From: Planctomycetota bacterium
GTDB taxonomy: Bacteria; Planctomycetota; Planctomycetia; Pirellulales; UBA1268
Direction of reading: 5' to 3'
DNA length: 64,000 nt
Assembly: GCA_018970785.1 (NCBI GenBank)
Contig: JAGWVR010000003.1
Span: 1 to 64,000 of the forward strand
In this document: positions 15,600-25,182 of the stretch, one piece after another
Position numbering within the stretch: the stretch's first letter is position 1
Layout: each line of letters begins with the position of its first letter
Program-made: the position numbers and the translations under genes
The notes under the pieces: model-generated
What the model saw: only the letters and a program-made list of their open reading frames with translations
Databases searched by the model: none
Told to the model about the DNA's origin: nothing

Positions 15600-18089
15600 T
15601 CACCAGGGGGCGGGAACCCGCTGCCGCGGCGTCCCCTCGGCGGCCGGCACCCAGGCGAGGACGACCTCCTCGACGGCGATGTCGGTCTTCCGCGGCGGGA
15701 TCTCGATCGGCTCCAGCGCCATCCGCTCCGGATTGGCCTCGGCCCGCACCGTCGCCAGGGCCAGGTCGATCTCGTCGGCGAGCGTCCGCCGCCGCTCCTC
15801 GAGGGTGCCGAGGCTCTCCTCGGCGTGGACCACGTCGGCCTGCTGACGGGCGGTGCGGCTGGCGGAACGCATCGACGTGGCAGCCCGGCCCACCGTGGTG
15901 GAGCTGGCCACCTTCCGGCCGAGGACCGCCGACAGGACGGCGCTGCCGATCGAGACATAGGTCTGGAGCGATGAATTGCGGACCTCGGCCTTCTCCCGTT
16001 CCACTTTCTGCCGCGCCCTGACGATCCGGTCGTCGAGCGTGGCCAGCCGCGTTGCGTAGCGGTCGCGGACCCGCTCCAGCTCGGCGTCGCGCCATTCGCG
16101 TGCCTGCTGGGCGATGCGGACGCGGAACGCGGCCTCGCTCTCCCCCGGCCGAGAGATCGTGTCGAGGGCCGGGGCCCGCCAGACGGTCAACTTGCTCGTC
16201 CGCGCCAGGTGCCCCTTGAGCGCCGTGGCGAGGAGGGTGTAGCCCTTGGGGCCGGCGAGCGCCGGCGGCAGCGGCGCGAAAAAGCCGGGGCGCGGCGCCA
16301 TCTCGACCTCGGGGGGCTCGGCGAGGATCTCGCCTGCGTCCCAGGCCGACTCGCCGAGTTGGTCGCCGGCGGGCGCGATGCAGATCACCTCGCGGTCGAC
16401 GTCGATCCGCGCCGCGGCCTTGGCATGGCGGACCCGCGCGCGGCCGAGGATGCTCGGACGGTAGCGAACCGGACCGGCCACTCCGGGCTCGGGCGCCAGG
16501 AACACCTCGCGTACCCCGGGGGGCAGGAGCGGGCGCTCGCCGCCGAACCGGCCGCCGGACGGCTCGTCGCGTTCGGCGCGGAGCGGCTCGGCGGGAAGGC
16601 TGGCCGGCGCCGCGCCGGGGGCGGTGGCGGTGAGGCGGCGGATCTCGTCGCGGAGCAGCGGACCGCGGAGGAAAGACAGCGTCCAGCGCGTCTGGAACAC
16701 CGTCTCCGCATCGGCGTGCACGGTGTGCATGAGGAACATCCGCTGGCCGAGCCCGGAGAGGACGCGGTCGACGTGGGCGCGGTCGAATCCCGCCCCCGCC
16801 GAGCTCGCCGCCCCTTCGAGGCCGTCGAGGACCCGCGCCTTGTCGCGGGCGGTCTGGAGCCGGCCGAGGAACCAGGTGCCGGCATTGGAGAGCCCCTTGT
16901 AGTCGAGGTCGACGGGGTTCTGCGTGGCGAGGACGACGCCGAGGCCGAACGCGCGGGCCTGCTTGAGCAGCGTCAGCAGCGGCGTCTTGCTCGGCGGGTT
17001 GGCGGTCGGCGGCAGGTAGCCGAAGACCTCGTCCATGAGGAACAGCGCCTTGAGCGACGACGTGCCCCCCTGGGACCGCATCCAACCGACCACCTGGCCG
17101 GCGAGGAGCGTGACGAACGCCATCCGCTGGGCGTCGGAGAGGTGGGCGATCGAGATCACGCTCACCCGCGGACGCCCCCCCTCCGTCCACAACAGCCGTC
17201 CGACGTCGAGCGGCTCCCCCTGCAGCCAGGCCTCGAACCCGGGCGCGGCGGCGACGGTGTTGAGCCGGGCGGCGAGCTGGTAGCGATCGCCGGCGGGGAA
17301 GAAGTTTTCCAGGTCGAGGAACCCGACGCGTTCCAGCGGCGGCGCGGGGATCGCACGGATCAGCGTCGCGAAGTCGACGCGTTGGCCGGCCCGCCACATC
17401 GTGTCGATGATGGCGGCGAGGAGGACGTGCTCGCGGCTCCGCCCCGGCTCACCGTCGATCCCCGCCAACGCCAGCAGCCCGGCGACGAGCGAATCGATCC
17501 GTTCGTGGCGGACCTCCGGATCGTCGCCATCGGCCGGCGGGTCGAAGCTCTGGAGCATCGCGAGCGGCCGGCCGGCACGGCTGCCGGGGGTGTACACCGC
17601 CATGTCGACCGCGGCACGGAGCCTCCCGATGCGTTCGGCCGACTGGCCGCTCGCTTCCAATCCCTCGCGCCAGGACCGCGCCGTCCGGGCGGCGAGCTCG
17701 TCGAGCGTGATCCCGTCGCGCCGCGCCGCCTCCTCCTCAAGCCACGGCCGGAACGACTCGGGGGAGAGGTCGGGAAAGGTGAGGAGGAGATTGGCCAGAT
17801 CCCCCTTCGGATCGACGACGATCGCCGGGATGCCGTCGATCGCCGCCTCTTCGAGGATCCCGACGAGCAACCCGGTTTTGCCGCTGCCGGTCATCCCCAC
17901 GCAGACTGCATGGGTCGTGAACCGCCGGGCGTCGACGAGGAGCGGCTCCCCCGGCCGGCCGCTGTCGGGATCGACCGAGCGGCCGAGATAGAAGACCCCC
18001 AACCCTTCGATGTCGGGTCCGGCAGCCGGGGTGGCGGCCGTCGAATTTTGGCGCGCCGGAGGACGGCGGGGCGACGGGCGGTCGGGCAT
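15600..18089 (-). CDS. HerA/VirB4-like AAA+ ATPase
   Basis: 829 residues. Walker A is CVGMTGSGKTGLLVG near residue 50. A conserved IVVDPKGDLANLLLTF follows, then Walker B LFLMDEVFGYLP, and LATQNPVDLDYKGLSNAGTWFLGRLQTARDKARVLDGL, the sensor and arginine-finger region of HerA-like (DUF87/DUF853) pumps. The C-terminal third is charged and probably coiled-coil (ARQKVEREKAEVRNSS and EESLGTLEERRRTLADEIDL). It may translocate DNA or protein; no nuclease partner (NurA) is next to it. The start is placed at MPDRPSPRRP, since the 33 residues before it are unlike the family. Confidence 0.8.
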   Translation of the reverse strand: MPDRPSPRRPPARQNSTAATPAAGPDIEGLGVFYLGRSVDPDSGRPGEPLLVDARRFTTHAVCVGMTGSGKTGLLVGILEEAAIDGIPAIVVDPKGDLANLLLTFPDLSPESFRPWLEEEAARRDGITLDELAARTARSWREGLEASGQSAERIGRLRAAVDMAVYTPGSRAGRPLAMLQSFDPPADGDDPEVRHERIDSLVAGLLALAGIDGEPGRSREHVLLAAIIDTMWRAGQRVDFATLIRAIPAPPLERVGFLDLENFFPAGDRYQLAARLNTVAAAPGFEAWLQGEPLDVGRLLWTEGGRPRVSVISIAHLSDAQRMAFVTLLAGQVVGWMRSQGGTSSLKALFLMDEVFGYLPPTANPPSKTPLLTLLKQARAFGLGVVLATQNPVDLDYKGLSNAGTWFLGRLQTARDKARVLDGLEGAASSAGAGFDRAHVDRVLSGLGQRMFLMHTVHADAETVFQTRWTLSFLRGPLLRDEIRRLTATAPGAAPASLPAEPLRAERDEPSGGRFGGERPLLPPGVREVFLAPEPGVAGPVRYRPSILGRARVRHAKAAARIDVDREVICIAPAGDQLGESAWDAGEILAEPPEVEMAPRPGFFAPLPPALAGPKGYTLLATALKGHLARTSKLTVWRAPALDTISRPGESEAAFRVRIAQQAREWRDAELERVRDRYATRLATLDDRIVRARQKVEREKAEVRNSSLQTYVSIGSAVLSAVLGRKVASSTTVGRAATSMRSASRTARQQADVVHAEESLGTLEERRRTLADEIDLALATVRAEANPERMALEPIEIPPRKTDIAVEEVVLAWVPAAEGTPRQRVPAPW

Positions 18090-18321
18090 CGTGGTCCTCG
18101 CTGGCGGCGCGGCCCGCCGCCGGATCGACGGCCGGGTCAGGGGCGATGATACCGGCCGACCGGGCCGGGCGTCGTCGCCCCACGGCAAAGCGCGTGGGGC
18201 TGGGGCGATCTCCCGCCGCAGTGGCCTGGCCCCTCGACGGGCGCCCGGTTCGGGCCGGCCCGCCCCCGGGGAAGGCTACACTGCGGTCACCGAGGCGAAC
18301 CGGGGCCCGGCCCGTCGCCCG

Positions 18322-19560
18322 ATGCCCACAGGATCGCCAGCGACCGTGCCCCCGACCGCCACCGATCCGCGTCAGCCGTGCATCCTCCTCGTCGACGACC
18401 AGCCGATCATCGGTGAAGCGGTGCGGCGGATGCTCGTCGGCGAGGACGACCTGGGCTACCACTATTGCCGCGACTCCTCCGTCGCCCTGGCCACGGCCGC
18501 CGACGTCGGGCCGACGGTGATCCTCCTCGACCTGGTGATGCCCGGCATCGACGGACTGGAGCTGGTCCGTCGGTTCCGTGCCGACGGCCGCTTCGCCGAC
18601 GTGCCGATCATCGTGCTGTCGACCAAGGAGGAGGCGGCGGTCAAGGCCGAGGCCTTCCAGCTCGGCGCCAACGACTACATCGTCAAGCTCCCCGATCGGC
18701 TCGAACTCCTCGCCCGCGTCCGCCACCACTCGCGCGGCTACATCGCGCTGCTCGAACGGAACCAGGCCTTTGAGGCGCTGCGCGCCAGCCGTGAGGCCCT
18801 CGCCGAGGATCTCGCGAGTGCCGCGCGGTACGTCCGCTCACTGCTGCCGCCACCGCAACGGCTCGGCGGTGCGACGGTCGACTGGCGCTTCGTGCCATCG
18901 GCGGAGCTGGGCGGCGATGCCTTCGGCTTCCACCGCATCGACGACCACCGGACCGCCGTGTATCTCCTCGACGTCTGTGGTCACGGCGTCGGGGCCGCCC
19001 TGCTGAGCGTTTCGGTCCTCACGACCCTGCGGACCGAAGCCCTCCCGCACACCGATTTCCTCGATCCCGGCACGGTGCTCGCCGCCCTCAACCGGGCATT
19101 TCCGATGGAACGGCAGAACGACATGTTCTTCACGATCTGGTACGGGATCCTCGACTCGGCTGCCGGGCGGCTCAGGTGGTCAGGAGGGGGCCATCCCCCG
19201 GCACTGCTGATACCACCCCTGGTGGGGGTCCAGCACCCGGCACACGTGCTCCTCGACTCCGACGGACCCCTGATCGGCGCGGTCGATGGACTGGAGTTCC
19301 AATCGCGGGAGATCTCCGTCGATCCCGGGTCCCATCTCTACCTGTACAGCGACGGCGCCTTCGAGGTGAGCCGCCCTGACGGCTCGATGTGGGGGTTCGC
19401 GTCGTTCCTCGACGTCATGACCAGCCCCACCACCCCCCCCGAACGGCGACTCGACACGCTCCGCGCCGCGATCACCGAGGTTACCGGTCGTGACGATTTT
19501 GCCGACGACTTCTCGATCGTCGCGGTGGGGATGGACGAAAAAGCCGATTCCCGCCGCTGA
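18322..19560 (+). CDS. Response regulator fused to SpoIIE/PP2C serine phosphatase
   Basis: 412 residues. The receiver domain is ILLVDDQPIIGEAVRRML ... VILLDLVMPGIDG (phospho-Asp) ... IVLSTKEEAAVKAEAFQLGANDYIVK. A helical linker follows, then the phosphatase: ARYVRSLLPPP, SAELGGDAFGFHRIDDHRTAVYLLDVCGHGVGAALLS, WSGGGHPPALL, YSDGAFEV and FADDFSIVAVGM. The metal-binding aspartates are kept. It is an RsbU-type output that dephosphorylates an anti-anti-sigma factor on receiver activation. No STAS or anti-sigma gene is adjacent, so targets are elsewhere. The next feature is the tRNA cluster. Confidence 0.92.
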   Translation: MPTGSPATVPPTATDPRQPCILLVDDQPIIGEAVRRMLVGEDDLGYHYCRDSSVALATAADVGPTVILLDLVMPGIDGLELVRRFRADGRFADVPIIVLSTKEEAAVKAEAFQLGANDYIVKLPDRLELLARVRHHSRGYIALLERNQAFEALRASREALAEDLASAARYVRSLLPPPQRLGGATVDWRFVPSAELGGDAFGFHRIDDHRTAVYLLDVCGHGVGAALLSVSVLTTLRTEALPHTDFLDPGTVLAALNRAFPMERQNDMFFTIWYGILDSAAGRLRWSGGGHPPALLIPPLVGVQHPAHVLLDSDGPLIGAVDGLEFQSREISVDPGSHLYLYSDGAFEVSRPDGSMWGFASFLDVMTSPTTPPERRLDTLRAAITEVTGRDDFADDFSIVAVGMDEKADSRR

Positions 19561-19624
19561 GCATCGCCACGGGCACCCCCACGACAGGTGGGCCTCGCGG
19601 GACCGTGATCAGCCACCGCCCGCC

Positions 19625-19652
19625 TTGCACGAGGTCACCGAATCCGTAAACT
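19625..19652 (+). promoter_or_regulatory. Candidate sigma70-type promoter for the tRNA-tuf cluster
   Basis: TTGCAC, a 16-bp spacer, then TAAACT, placed about 45 bp before the first tRNA. Position and match are reasonable for a stable-RNA promoter. This is a pattern match only. Confidence 0.4.
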
Positions 19653-19696
19653 GCAGGGTTTCCGCGGTACGGCTGATTCCAGCGGCGCCCGGGGTC

Positions 19697-19769
19697 GCTA
19701 GCGTAGCTCAATTGGCAGAGCAGCTGATTTGTAATCAGCAGGTTGCGGGTTCAACTCCCGCCGCTAGCT
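19697..19769 (+). tRNA. tRNA-Thr (anticodon TGT)
   Basis: 73 nt. The acceptor GCTAGCG pairs with CGCTAGC, with T as discriminator. The anticodon arm is GCTGA TTTGTAA TCAGC, giving anticodon TGT. The T arm has GGGTTCAACTCCC. No CCA is encoded. It is the first gene of the Thr-Tyr-Gly-Thr-tuf cluster, an arrangement conserved widely in bacteria. Confidence 0.95.
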
Positions 19770-20097
19770 CACTGCGTGCCGTTCAATCCGGTCCGTGGTC
19801 ACCCGCCGGCGCGGGGGATTCCGACGAGCCTCGATCACCACAGCGGTGCCGAGTCGGCGGCCTGCCGCGGGGCGGTCGGATGGCGATCATGTGAGATACG
19901 TCGGAGGTGGGCCGGAGAGCGGATCGTTGGGCCGGTGATGTTTTCCGGTTCCGGCGCCGTGGCCGACTCGCCGGGTCGGGATTCGCGGTACCGGCATCAG
20001 GCGACGAAACGGGCGAAACAGAGGTGGATGGCGAGACGACGACTGCGGGTGAGCACCGATGCCGCAGGTCGATCTGTCGCCTCCCGCGCGAGAGTGC
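19770..20097 (+). other. tRNA-Thr to tRNA-Tyr spacer, no gene seen
   Basis: 328 bp of GC-rich sequence. The ORFs of the track that cross it also run over the tRNAs and are not credible. No further tRNA fold, terminator or repeat copy was recognised. It probably contains processing sites of the tRNA precursor. Confidence 0.6.
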
Positions 20098-20180
20098 GGG
20101 GAGTTTCCCGAGCGGTCAAAGGGGTCAGACTGTAAATCTGATGGATTATTCCTTCGCAGGTTCGAATCCTGCACTCCCCA
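20098..20180 (+). tRNA. tRNA-Tyr (anticodon GTA)
   Basis: 83 nt, with the long variable arm of class II tRNAs. The acceptor GGGGAGT pairs with ACTCCCC, with A as discriminator. The anticodon arm TCAGA CTGTAAA TCTGA gives GTA. The T loop is GGTTCGAATCC. Confidence 0.95.
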
Positions 20181-20243
20181 GTCGGTTCCTCCGCTGGTCG
20201 GATCGGGTTTTTCAAGACGGGCGATCGGCGGTGGTTTTGCAGC

Positions 20244-20314
20244 GCGGGTGTAGCTCAATGGTAGAGCAATAGCCTTCCAAGCTAAAGACGAGGGTTCGAT
20301 TCCCTTCACCCGCT
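20244..20314 (+). tRNA. tRNA-Gly (anticodon TCC)
   Basis: 71 nt. The acceptor GCGGGTG pairs with CACCCGC, with T as discriminator. The anticodon loop CTTCCAA gives TCC. The outer pair of the anticodon stem is an A-A mismatch. The T arm is AGGGTTCGATTCCCT. Confidence 0.95.
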
Positions 20315-20543
20315 TCAGGCCCGACGGGGCCTGTCGGGTGCCTCCGAGATACGGCGTGGATCCAAGGCATCACGGCCCGGGAAACCGACCGCTCGGATCG
20401 TGGCACCGACGGACGAATCGAACCGGACACACGGAACGACGGCAACGGCAAGTCACTTCGAAGGAGATCACGTCGCAGCCAATCGGGGCGGAGGATGGGC
20501 CTGGAAACGCGGGCTCCGTTCGACCAACCAATCCATGACATCT

Positions 20544-20618
<75 letters not shown>

Positions 20619-20864
20619 GCGGGAAGTGGGTGTTCGGTCGCCGGCCGCCCATGCCAGCCGCACCATTTTCGTCGAACACGGTTCGAGAGCCCCGCGCCGG
20701 TCGCACCGGCGGGGGGAACGGCACACAAAACAGTCGGTGACGATATCGGCTCCGTCGCGACCGGGCGTTTCCGGTCGGTCGGGACCAGCGATCAGGTGAC
20801 CGAAGCCCCGGAACGCCGGTGACGGTCGAACAGGCACCATCAGAGAGGAACGCCGAGGAGAAGC

Positions 20865-22064
20865 ATGGCTAAGGACACGTTCACGCGGAGCAAGCCCCAC
20901 GTCAATGTCGGCACGATCGGGCACATCGACCATGGCAAGACCACGCTCACCGGAGCGCTGGTGGCGGTGCAGGCCGCCAAGAACCTCGCCATCGCCAAGA
21001 GCTACGCCGACATCGCCAAGGGTGGAACCGTCCGCGACGAGACGAAGACCGTGACGATCGCGGTCAGCCACGTCGAATACGAGACCGCCAAGCGGCACTA
21101 CGCCCACATCGACTGCCCTGGGCACGCCGACTTCATCAAGAACATGATCACGGGCGCTGCCCAGATGGACGGCGCGATCCTCGTCGTCAGCGCGGCCGAC
21201 GGCCCGATGCCTCAGACCCGCGAGCACATCCTCCTCGCTCGTCAGGTCGGCGTGCCGGCGCTGGTCGTGTTCCTCAACAAGGTCGACCTCGTCGACGACC
21301 CGGAGCTGCTCGACCTGGTGGAGATGGAAATCCGCGAGCTGCTCACCAAGTACGGGTTCCCCGGCGACGACATCCCGATCATCCGTGGTGCCGGCAAGCC
21401 GGCCTACGACAACCCGACGGATGCGGCCAAGAACAAGTGCATTGGCGACCTGCTCGATGCCGTCGACAGCTACATCCCGGAACCGGTCCGCGAGCTCGAC
21501 AAGCCGTTCCTGATGGCGATCGAGGACGTGTTCTCGATCGAAGGCCGTGGGACGGTCGCGACGGGGCGCATCGAGCGCGGTCAGGTGAAGGTCGGTGACG
21601 AAGTCGAGATCGTGGGTCTCAAGGACAAGTCGGAGAAGACCACGGTCACGGGCGTCGAGATGTTCAAGAAAGTGCTCGACAGCGGACAGGCCGGCGACAA
21701 CGTCGGCTGCCTGCTGCGTGGCGTGACCCGCGACGGCATCGAGCGCGGTCAGGTGCTCGCCAAGCCGGGCTCGATCAAGCCCCACAAGAAGTTCGAGTGC
21801 GAGGTGTACGTGCTGTCGAAGGAGGAAGGGGGACGGCACACGCCGTTCTTCGCCAACTACCGGCCGCAGTTCTACTTCCGCACCACCGACGTCACGGGCA
21901 CGACGAAGCCCCTCGGCGGTGTCGAGATGGTGTCGCCGGGCGACAACGTCAAGATGGAGGTGGAATTGATGGTGCCGATCGCCATGGACGACGGGGTGCG
22001 CTTCGCGATCCGCGAAGGTGGCAAGACCGTCGGTTCGGGTGTCGTCACCAAGATCCTTGACTGA
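20865..22064 (+). CDS. tuf: Elongation factor Tu
   Basis: 399 residues, full length. GTPase motifs are [14 protein letters not shown] (G1), [28 protein letters not shown] (G3) and [10 protein letters not shown] (G4). Domain 2 starts near [24 protein letters not shown]. It delivers aminoacyl-tRNA to the ribosome. It follows four tRNA genes, the classical tufB arrangement. The ATG follows GAACGCCGAGGAGAAGC, a good ribosome-binding site. A perfect hairpin lies 14 bp after the stop codon. Confidence 0.98.
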   Translation: MAKDTFTRSKPHVNVGTIGHIDHGKTTLTGALVAVQAAKNLAIAKSYADIAKGGTVRDETKTVTIAVSHVEYETAKRHYAHIDCPGHADFIKNMITGAAQMDGAILVVSAADGPMPQTREHILLARQVGVPALVVFLNKVDLVDDPELLDLVEMEIRELLTKYGFPGDDIPIIRGAGKPAYDNPTDAAKNKCIGDLLDAVDSYIPEPVRELDKPFLMAIEDVFSIEGRGTVATGRIERGQVKVGDEVEIVGLKDKSEKTTVTGVEMFKKVLDSGQAGDNVGCLLRGVTRDGIERGQVLAKPGSIKPHKKFECEVYVLSKEEGGRHTPFFANYRPQFYFRTTDVTGTTKPLGGVEMVSPGDNVKMEVELMVPIAMDDGVRFAIREGGKTVGSGVVTKILD

Positions 22065-22077
22065 CGATTCCGTCCCG

Positions 22078-22108
22078 CGCGTGGCGCCGGGTTTCCCGGC
22101 GCCACGCG
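22078..22108 (+). terminator. Perfect 14-bp hairpin after tuf
   Basis: CGCGTGGCGCCGGG, loop TTT, CCCGGCGCCACGCG. No T tract follows, so it is either a non-canonical terminator or an RNA-processing/protective structure between tuf and tRNA-Trp, which begins 14 bp later. Confidence 0.6.
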
Positions 22109-22121
22109 GGGTCCGGGCCAC

Positions 22122-22194
22122 AGGGGCGTAGCTCAACTGGCAGAGCGCTGGTCTCCAAAACCAGAGGTTGCGAGTTCGATCCCCGCCGCCCCTG
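22122..22194 (+). tRNA. tRNA-Trp (anticodon CCA)
   Basis: 73 nt. The acceptor AGGGGCG pairs with CGCCCCT, with G as discriminator. The anticodon arm CTGGT CTCCAAA ACCAG gives CCA. It sits between tuf and secE, as in many bacteria. Confidence 0.96.
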
Positions 22195-22212
22195 CTGCCA
22201 CCGGCTCCGGCC

Positions 22213-22232
22213 GGCACTGCAGCCGCAGTGCC
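22213..22232 (+). other. Perfect 8-bp hairpin between tRNA-Trp and secE
   Basis: GGCACTGC AGCC GCAGTGCC, 19 bp after the tRNA. No T tract. It is probably a tRNA 3' processing or termination structure. Confidence 0.4.
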
Positions 22233-22428
22233 GTGGTGCCGGCCCGGTTCGCGGTGGCGGGCCGGGCCTGGACCGACGACGGTTGGGCCGCCGGTTCCCC
22301 TCCGCGCGGCGTCCGGGAAGCTGCCGGTTGATTCGCGGCGGCAATGTGTTGAGATCGTGGCGGCGGGTGTTCGGCTGGCGATCGATGGGTGCGGATCGCG
22401 ATGGATCGCCCCGCGGAGTGAGCACGAC

Positions 22429-22932
22429 ATGGCAGGCATCCAGGAAAGCGCGTCGTCGGGGGGTGCCGTGTGGAGGGAGATGCTCTCCGCCGCACGGTAC
22501 AAACCCCATCAGGGGCGGATCGCCCGCCGGGCGACCTTCGGGGCGCTCGTGGCGATCCTCGCTCTTGCCGCGTTCCGGCTGTCTCAGGCCTTGTCGGCGT
22601 GGTATGGCGGCACCGTTTCTCTCGGATCGTCGTCCGGGACGCTCGGGGCCGATGGCGGTGTCGATTACGGGTTGGTGCGGATCCTCATCCCACTGTTCCT
22701 GCTGGCGGTCGGCAGTTGGCTGGCGTTTCGGATGGTGAACGTGCCCCGGTTCGCTGAATTCCTCATCGCCGTCGAAGGCGAGATGGCGAAGGTATCCTGG
22801 CCGTCCACCGGCGAGGTCGTCCGCAGTTCGGCCGTGATCATCTTCATGATTTTCGCCCTGACCGCGATCCTGTTCCTCTACGACCTTTTCTGGCGCGTGC
22901 TTCTTCGTTTCCTCCAAGAGGGGGTCGGCTGA
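22429..22932 (+). CDS. secE: SecE preprotein translocase subunit, extended form
   Basis: 167 residues. The conserved SecE core is at the C-terminus: FAEFLIAVEGEMAKVSWPSTGEVVRSSAVIIFMIFALTAILFLYDLFWRVLL. This is an amphipathic helix followed by a membrane helix. Two further hydrophobic segments precede it (ATFGALVAILALAAFRLS and LVRILIPLFLLAVGSWLAF). Single-span SecE proteins are about 60-70 residues and three-span forms 120-130, so this is a long three-span type. It clamps SecY in the membrane. The location before nusG supports the call. Confidence 0.93.
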   Translation: MAGIQESASSGGAVWREMLSAARYKPHQGRIARRATFGALVAILALAAFRLSQALSAWYGGTVSLGSSSGTLGADGGVDYGLVRILIPLFLLAVGSWLAFRMVNVPRFAEFLIAVEGEMAKVSWPSTGEVVRSSAVIIFMIFALTAILFLYDLFWRVLLRFLQEGVG

Positions 22933-23009
22933 CGCAGTGTGCGAGGGGGAGCGCAGCTCTCCCCGCGACCAGGCGCCGCCAGCCCCGCACCCCTTCAATC
23001 GTCCCGCCC

Positions 23010-23741
23010 ATGAACGACGACGACATCGCCGACAACGACCGCCAGGCCGACTCCACTGGTTCTTCCCAGCAGAGCGGACTGCACGATTCCCCGCGGGCCG
23101 ACCAACCCGATGACGACGACGGCCCGGCTGAAATCGCCGATCCGTTCGCCGGGGCCGAGGATGCAGCGCCGGTCACCGACGACAGCGGCGACGACGCGGC
23201 TGCCGCACCCGACAAGCATTGGTACATCCTCAAGGTGCAGAGCAACCGTGAGGATTCGATCCGTGATGCCCTGCTCAGGCGGGTGCGGATGCAGGGGCTC
23301 GATCGGTTTTTCGGCGACGTCATCGTGCCGAAAGAGCAGGTCACGGAATTCAAGGGGGGCAAGAAGAAGGTCGTCTCGCGGAAGCTCTATCCGGGCTACA
23401 TCCTCGTCAACATGGCGCTCAACGACGAGACGTGGTATCTGGTCCGCGAGACCGGGGGCATCGGTGACTTCACCGGCTCGGCCGGGCGGCCGAGCCCGAT
23501 GCTGCCGCAGGACGTCGCCAAACTGCTCAACAAGACCGAGGTCAAGACGGACGAAACACCCAGGCTGCGGATCAACTTCAAGAAGGGCGACCGGGTGAAG
23601 ATCACCGAAGGGACGTTCGAGAACTTCGAAGGCGAGGTCGAGCAGATCGACGAGGCGAATGGTCGCGTGACCGTGATGCTGAGCATCTTCGGTCGCTCGA
23701 CACCTGTGGACATCGAGTACTGGCAGATCGAAAACGTCTGA
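23010..23741 (+). CDS. nusG: Transcription termination/antitermination factor NusG
   Basis: 243 residues. The NGN domain starts at HWYILKVQSNREDSIRDAL and includes KLYPGYILVNMALNDETWYLVRETGGIGDFTG. The KOW domain is RINFKKGDRVKITEGTFENFEGEVEQIDEANGRVTVML. About 70 acidic residues precede the NGN domain (DDDGPAEIADPFAGAEDAAPVTDDSGDDAA). The extension is disordered-looking and absent from short NusG proteins. It binds RNA polymerase and links it to ribosomes or Rho. Confidence 0.96.
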   Translation: MNDDDIADNDRQADSTGSSQQSGLHDSPRADQPDDDDGPAEIADPFAGAEDAAPVTDDSGDDAAAAPDKHWYILKVQSNREDSIRDALLRRVRMQGLDRFFGDVIVPKEQVTEFKGGKKKVVSRKLYPGYILVNMALNDETWYLVRETGGIGDFTGSAGRPSPMLPQDVAKLLNKTEVKTDETPRLRINFKKGDRVKITEGTFENFEGEVEQIDEANGRVTVMLSIFGRSTPVDIEYWQIENV

Positions 23742-23885
23742 ATCTCCGCTACCCGTCAGGGGCCCGATGGTCCCCGTGGCGGTGATTGGAGACACGACGA
23801 TCGCCCCCGCCGGCAGCGCCCCCGGGAGCGGTGAGATGGGCGGGACGGTTGGGCGCGGGCAGGAAACTTCTTCCGAGGCAGGATC

Positions 23886-24311
23886 ATGGCGAAGCAGGTG
23901 GTCGGTCAGGCGAAATTCCAGATCCCCGGCGGGCAGGCCACTCCGGCACCGCCGGTCGGCACCTCGCTGGGCCGGTACGGCATCAACCTCGGGCAGTTCG
24001 TCCAGCAATTCAACGACCGGACCCGCGAAGCCGCCGGTATGGCGATCCCCGTGGTCGTCACCGTGTACAACGACCGATCTTTCGAGTTCTACACCAAGAG
24101 CCCACCGGCAGCCGCGCTGCTCAAGAAGGCGGCGGGCCTGGCGAAGGGATCGGGCGTGCCCAACAAGGACAAGGTCGGCAAGGTCACTCGCGCCCAGATC
24201 GACGAGATCGTGCGCCTCAAGACCAACGATCTCAATTCGCGCGACGGCGATCATGCCCGTCGCATGATCGAGGGCACCGCCCGCAGCATGGGGATCACCG
24301 TCGAGGGTTGA
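23886..24311 (+). CDS. rplK: Ribosomal protein L11
   Basis: 141 residues, normal length. [37 protein letters not shown] is the N-terminal domain (L11 usually has PPVGPALG; here PPVGTSLG). The RNA-binding domain has [21 protein letters not shown] and the glycine-rich end [10 protein letters not shown]. It binds the GTPase-associated centre of 23S rRNA. The start follows GAGGCAGGATC. It is the first of the rplKAJL group. Confidence 0.97.
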   Translation: MAKQVVGQAKFQIPGGQATPAPPVGTSLGRYGINLGQFVQQFNDRTREAAGMAIPVVVTVYNDRSFEFYTKSPPAAALLKKAAGLAKGSGVPNKDKVGKVTRAQIDEIVRLKTNDLNSRDGDHARRMIEGTARSMGITVEG

Positions 24312-24386
24312 TCCTTCCCGGCCCGTCACGTCCGTCCGGTTCGTACCTTTCACCCCATCCGCCGATTCCGTCCGAGGACCCCAGCC

Positions 24387-25067
24387 GTGCCCCTGTCGAA
24401 GCGAATGCGGGCAATGCTCGCGAAGAAACCCCAGGCCGAAACCGCACTGCCGATTCCCGAGGCGGTCGCGGTGCTGAAGAGCTTTCCGCCCACGAAGTTC
24501 GACCAGACCGTCGAGATCCACATCCGTCTCGGGATCGACCCGAAGCAGGCCGACCAGATCATCCGCGGATCGCTGGTGCTGCCTCACGGCATCGGCAAGT
24601 CGAAACGCGTGGTCGTGTTCGCCAAGGGTGCCCTTGCCGACGACGCCCGCGCCGCAGGGGCGGAGGAAGTCGGCGCCGACGATCTTGCCAAGAAGATCAA
24701 GGAGGGATGGACCGACTTCGACGTCTGCATCGCGGCCCCCGACATGATGGGCTTGGTCGGGCCGCTCGGTAAGGTACTCGGCCCGCGCGGGCTGATGCCC
24801 AGCCCGCGTGCCGGCACCGTCACCGCCGACATCTCGAAAACGGTGAAGGAGTACAAGGCGGGCAAAGTCGAGTTCCGCAACGACCCGACCGGGATCGTCC
24901 ACGCCGTCGTCGGCAAGGCGAGCTTCGATTCGGCCAAGCTGGCCGACAATATCCGCGCCTTCATCGACTTCGTCCTGGCAATGCAGCCGGCCAGTGTCCG
25001 TGGTCAATTCGTCAAGAGCATCTCGATCTGTGCCACCATGACCCCCGGGGTGATGGTCGCCGCCTGA
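24387..25067 (+). CDS. rplA: Ribosomal protein L1
   Basis: 226 residues. Motifs are [61 protein letters not shown] and [20 protein letters not shown]. It forms the L1 stalk and in many bacteria represses its own operon by binding mRNA. No L1-like leader hairpin was identified with confidence before rplK. Confidence 0.97.
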   Translation: MPLSKRMRAMLAKKPQAETALPIPEAVAVLKSFPPTKFDQTVEIHIRLGIDPKQADQIIRGSLVLPHGIGKSKRVVVFAKGALADDARAAGAEEVGADDLAKKIKEGWTDFDVCIAAPDMMGLVGPLGKVLGPRGLMPSPRAGTVTADISKTVKEYKAGKVEFRNDPTGIVHAVVGKASFDSAKLADNIRAFIDFVLAMQPASVRGQFVKSISICATMTPGVMVAA

Positions 25068-25182
25068 TGCTCGCTGTCCGGTCGCGGCGGGTGGCCGCCA
25101 GTCGGCTTCCCCGCGATCACCGTCCTACCGACTCGCACTTTCGCGCCGGCCTTCCCGGCACTGACTCCCTGGGTGAGTTTTC

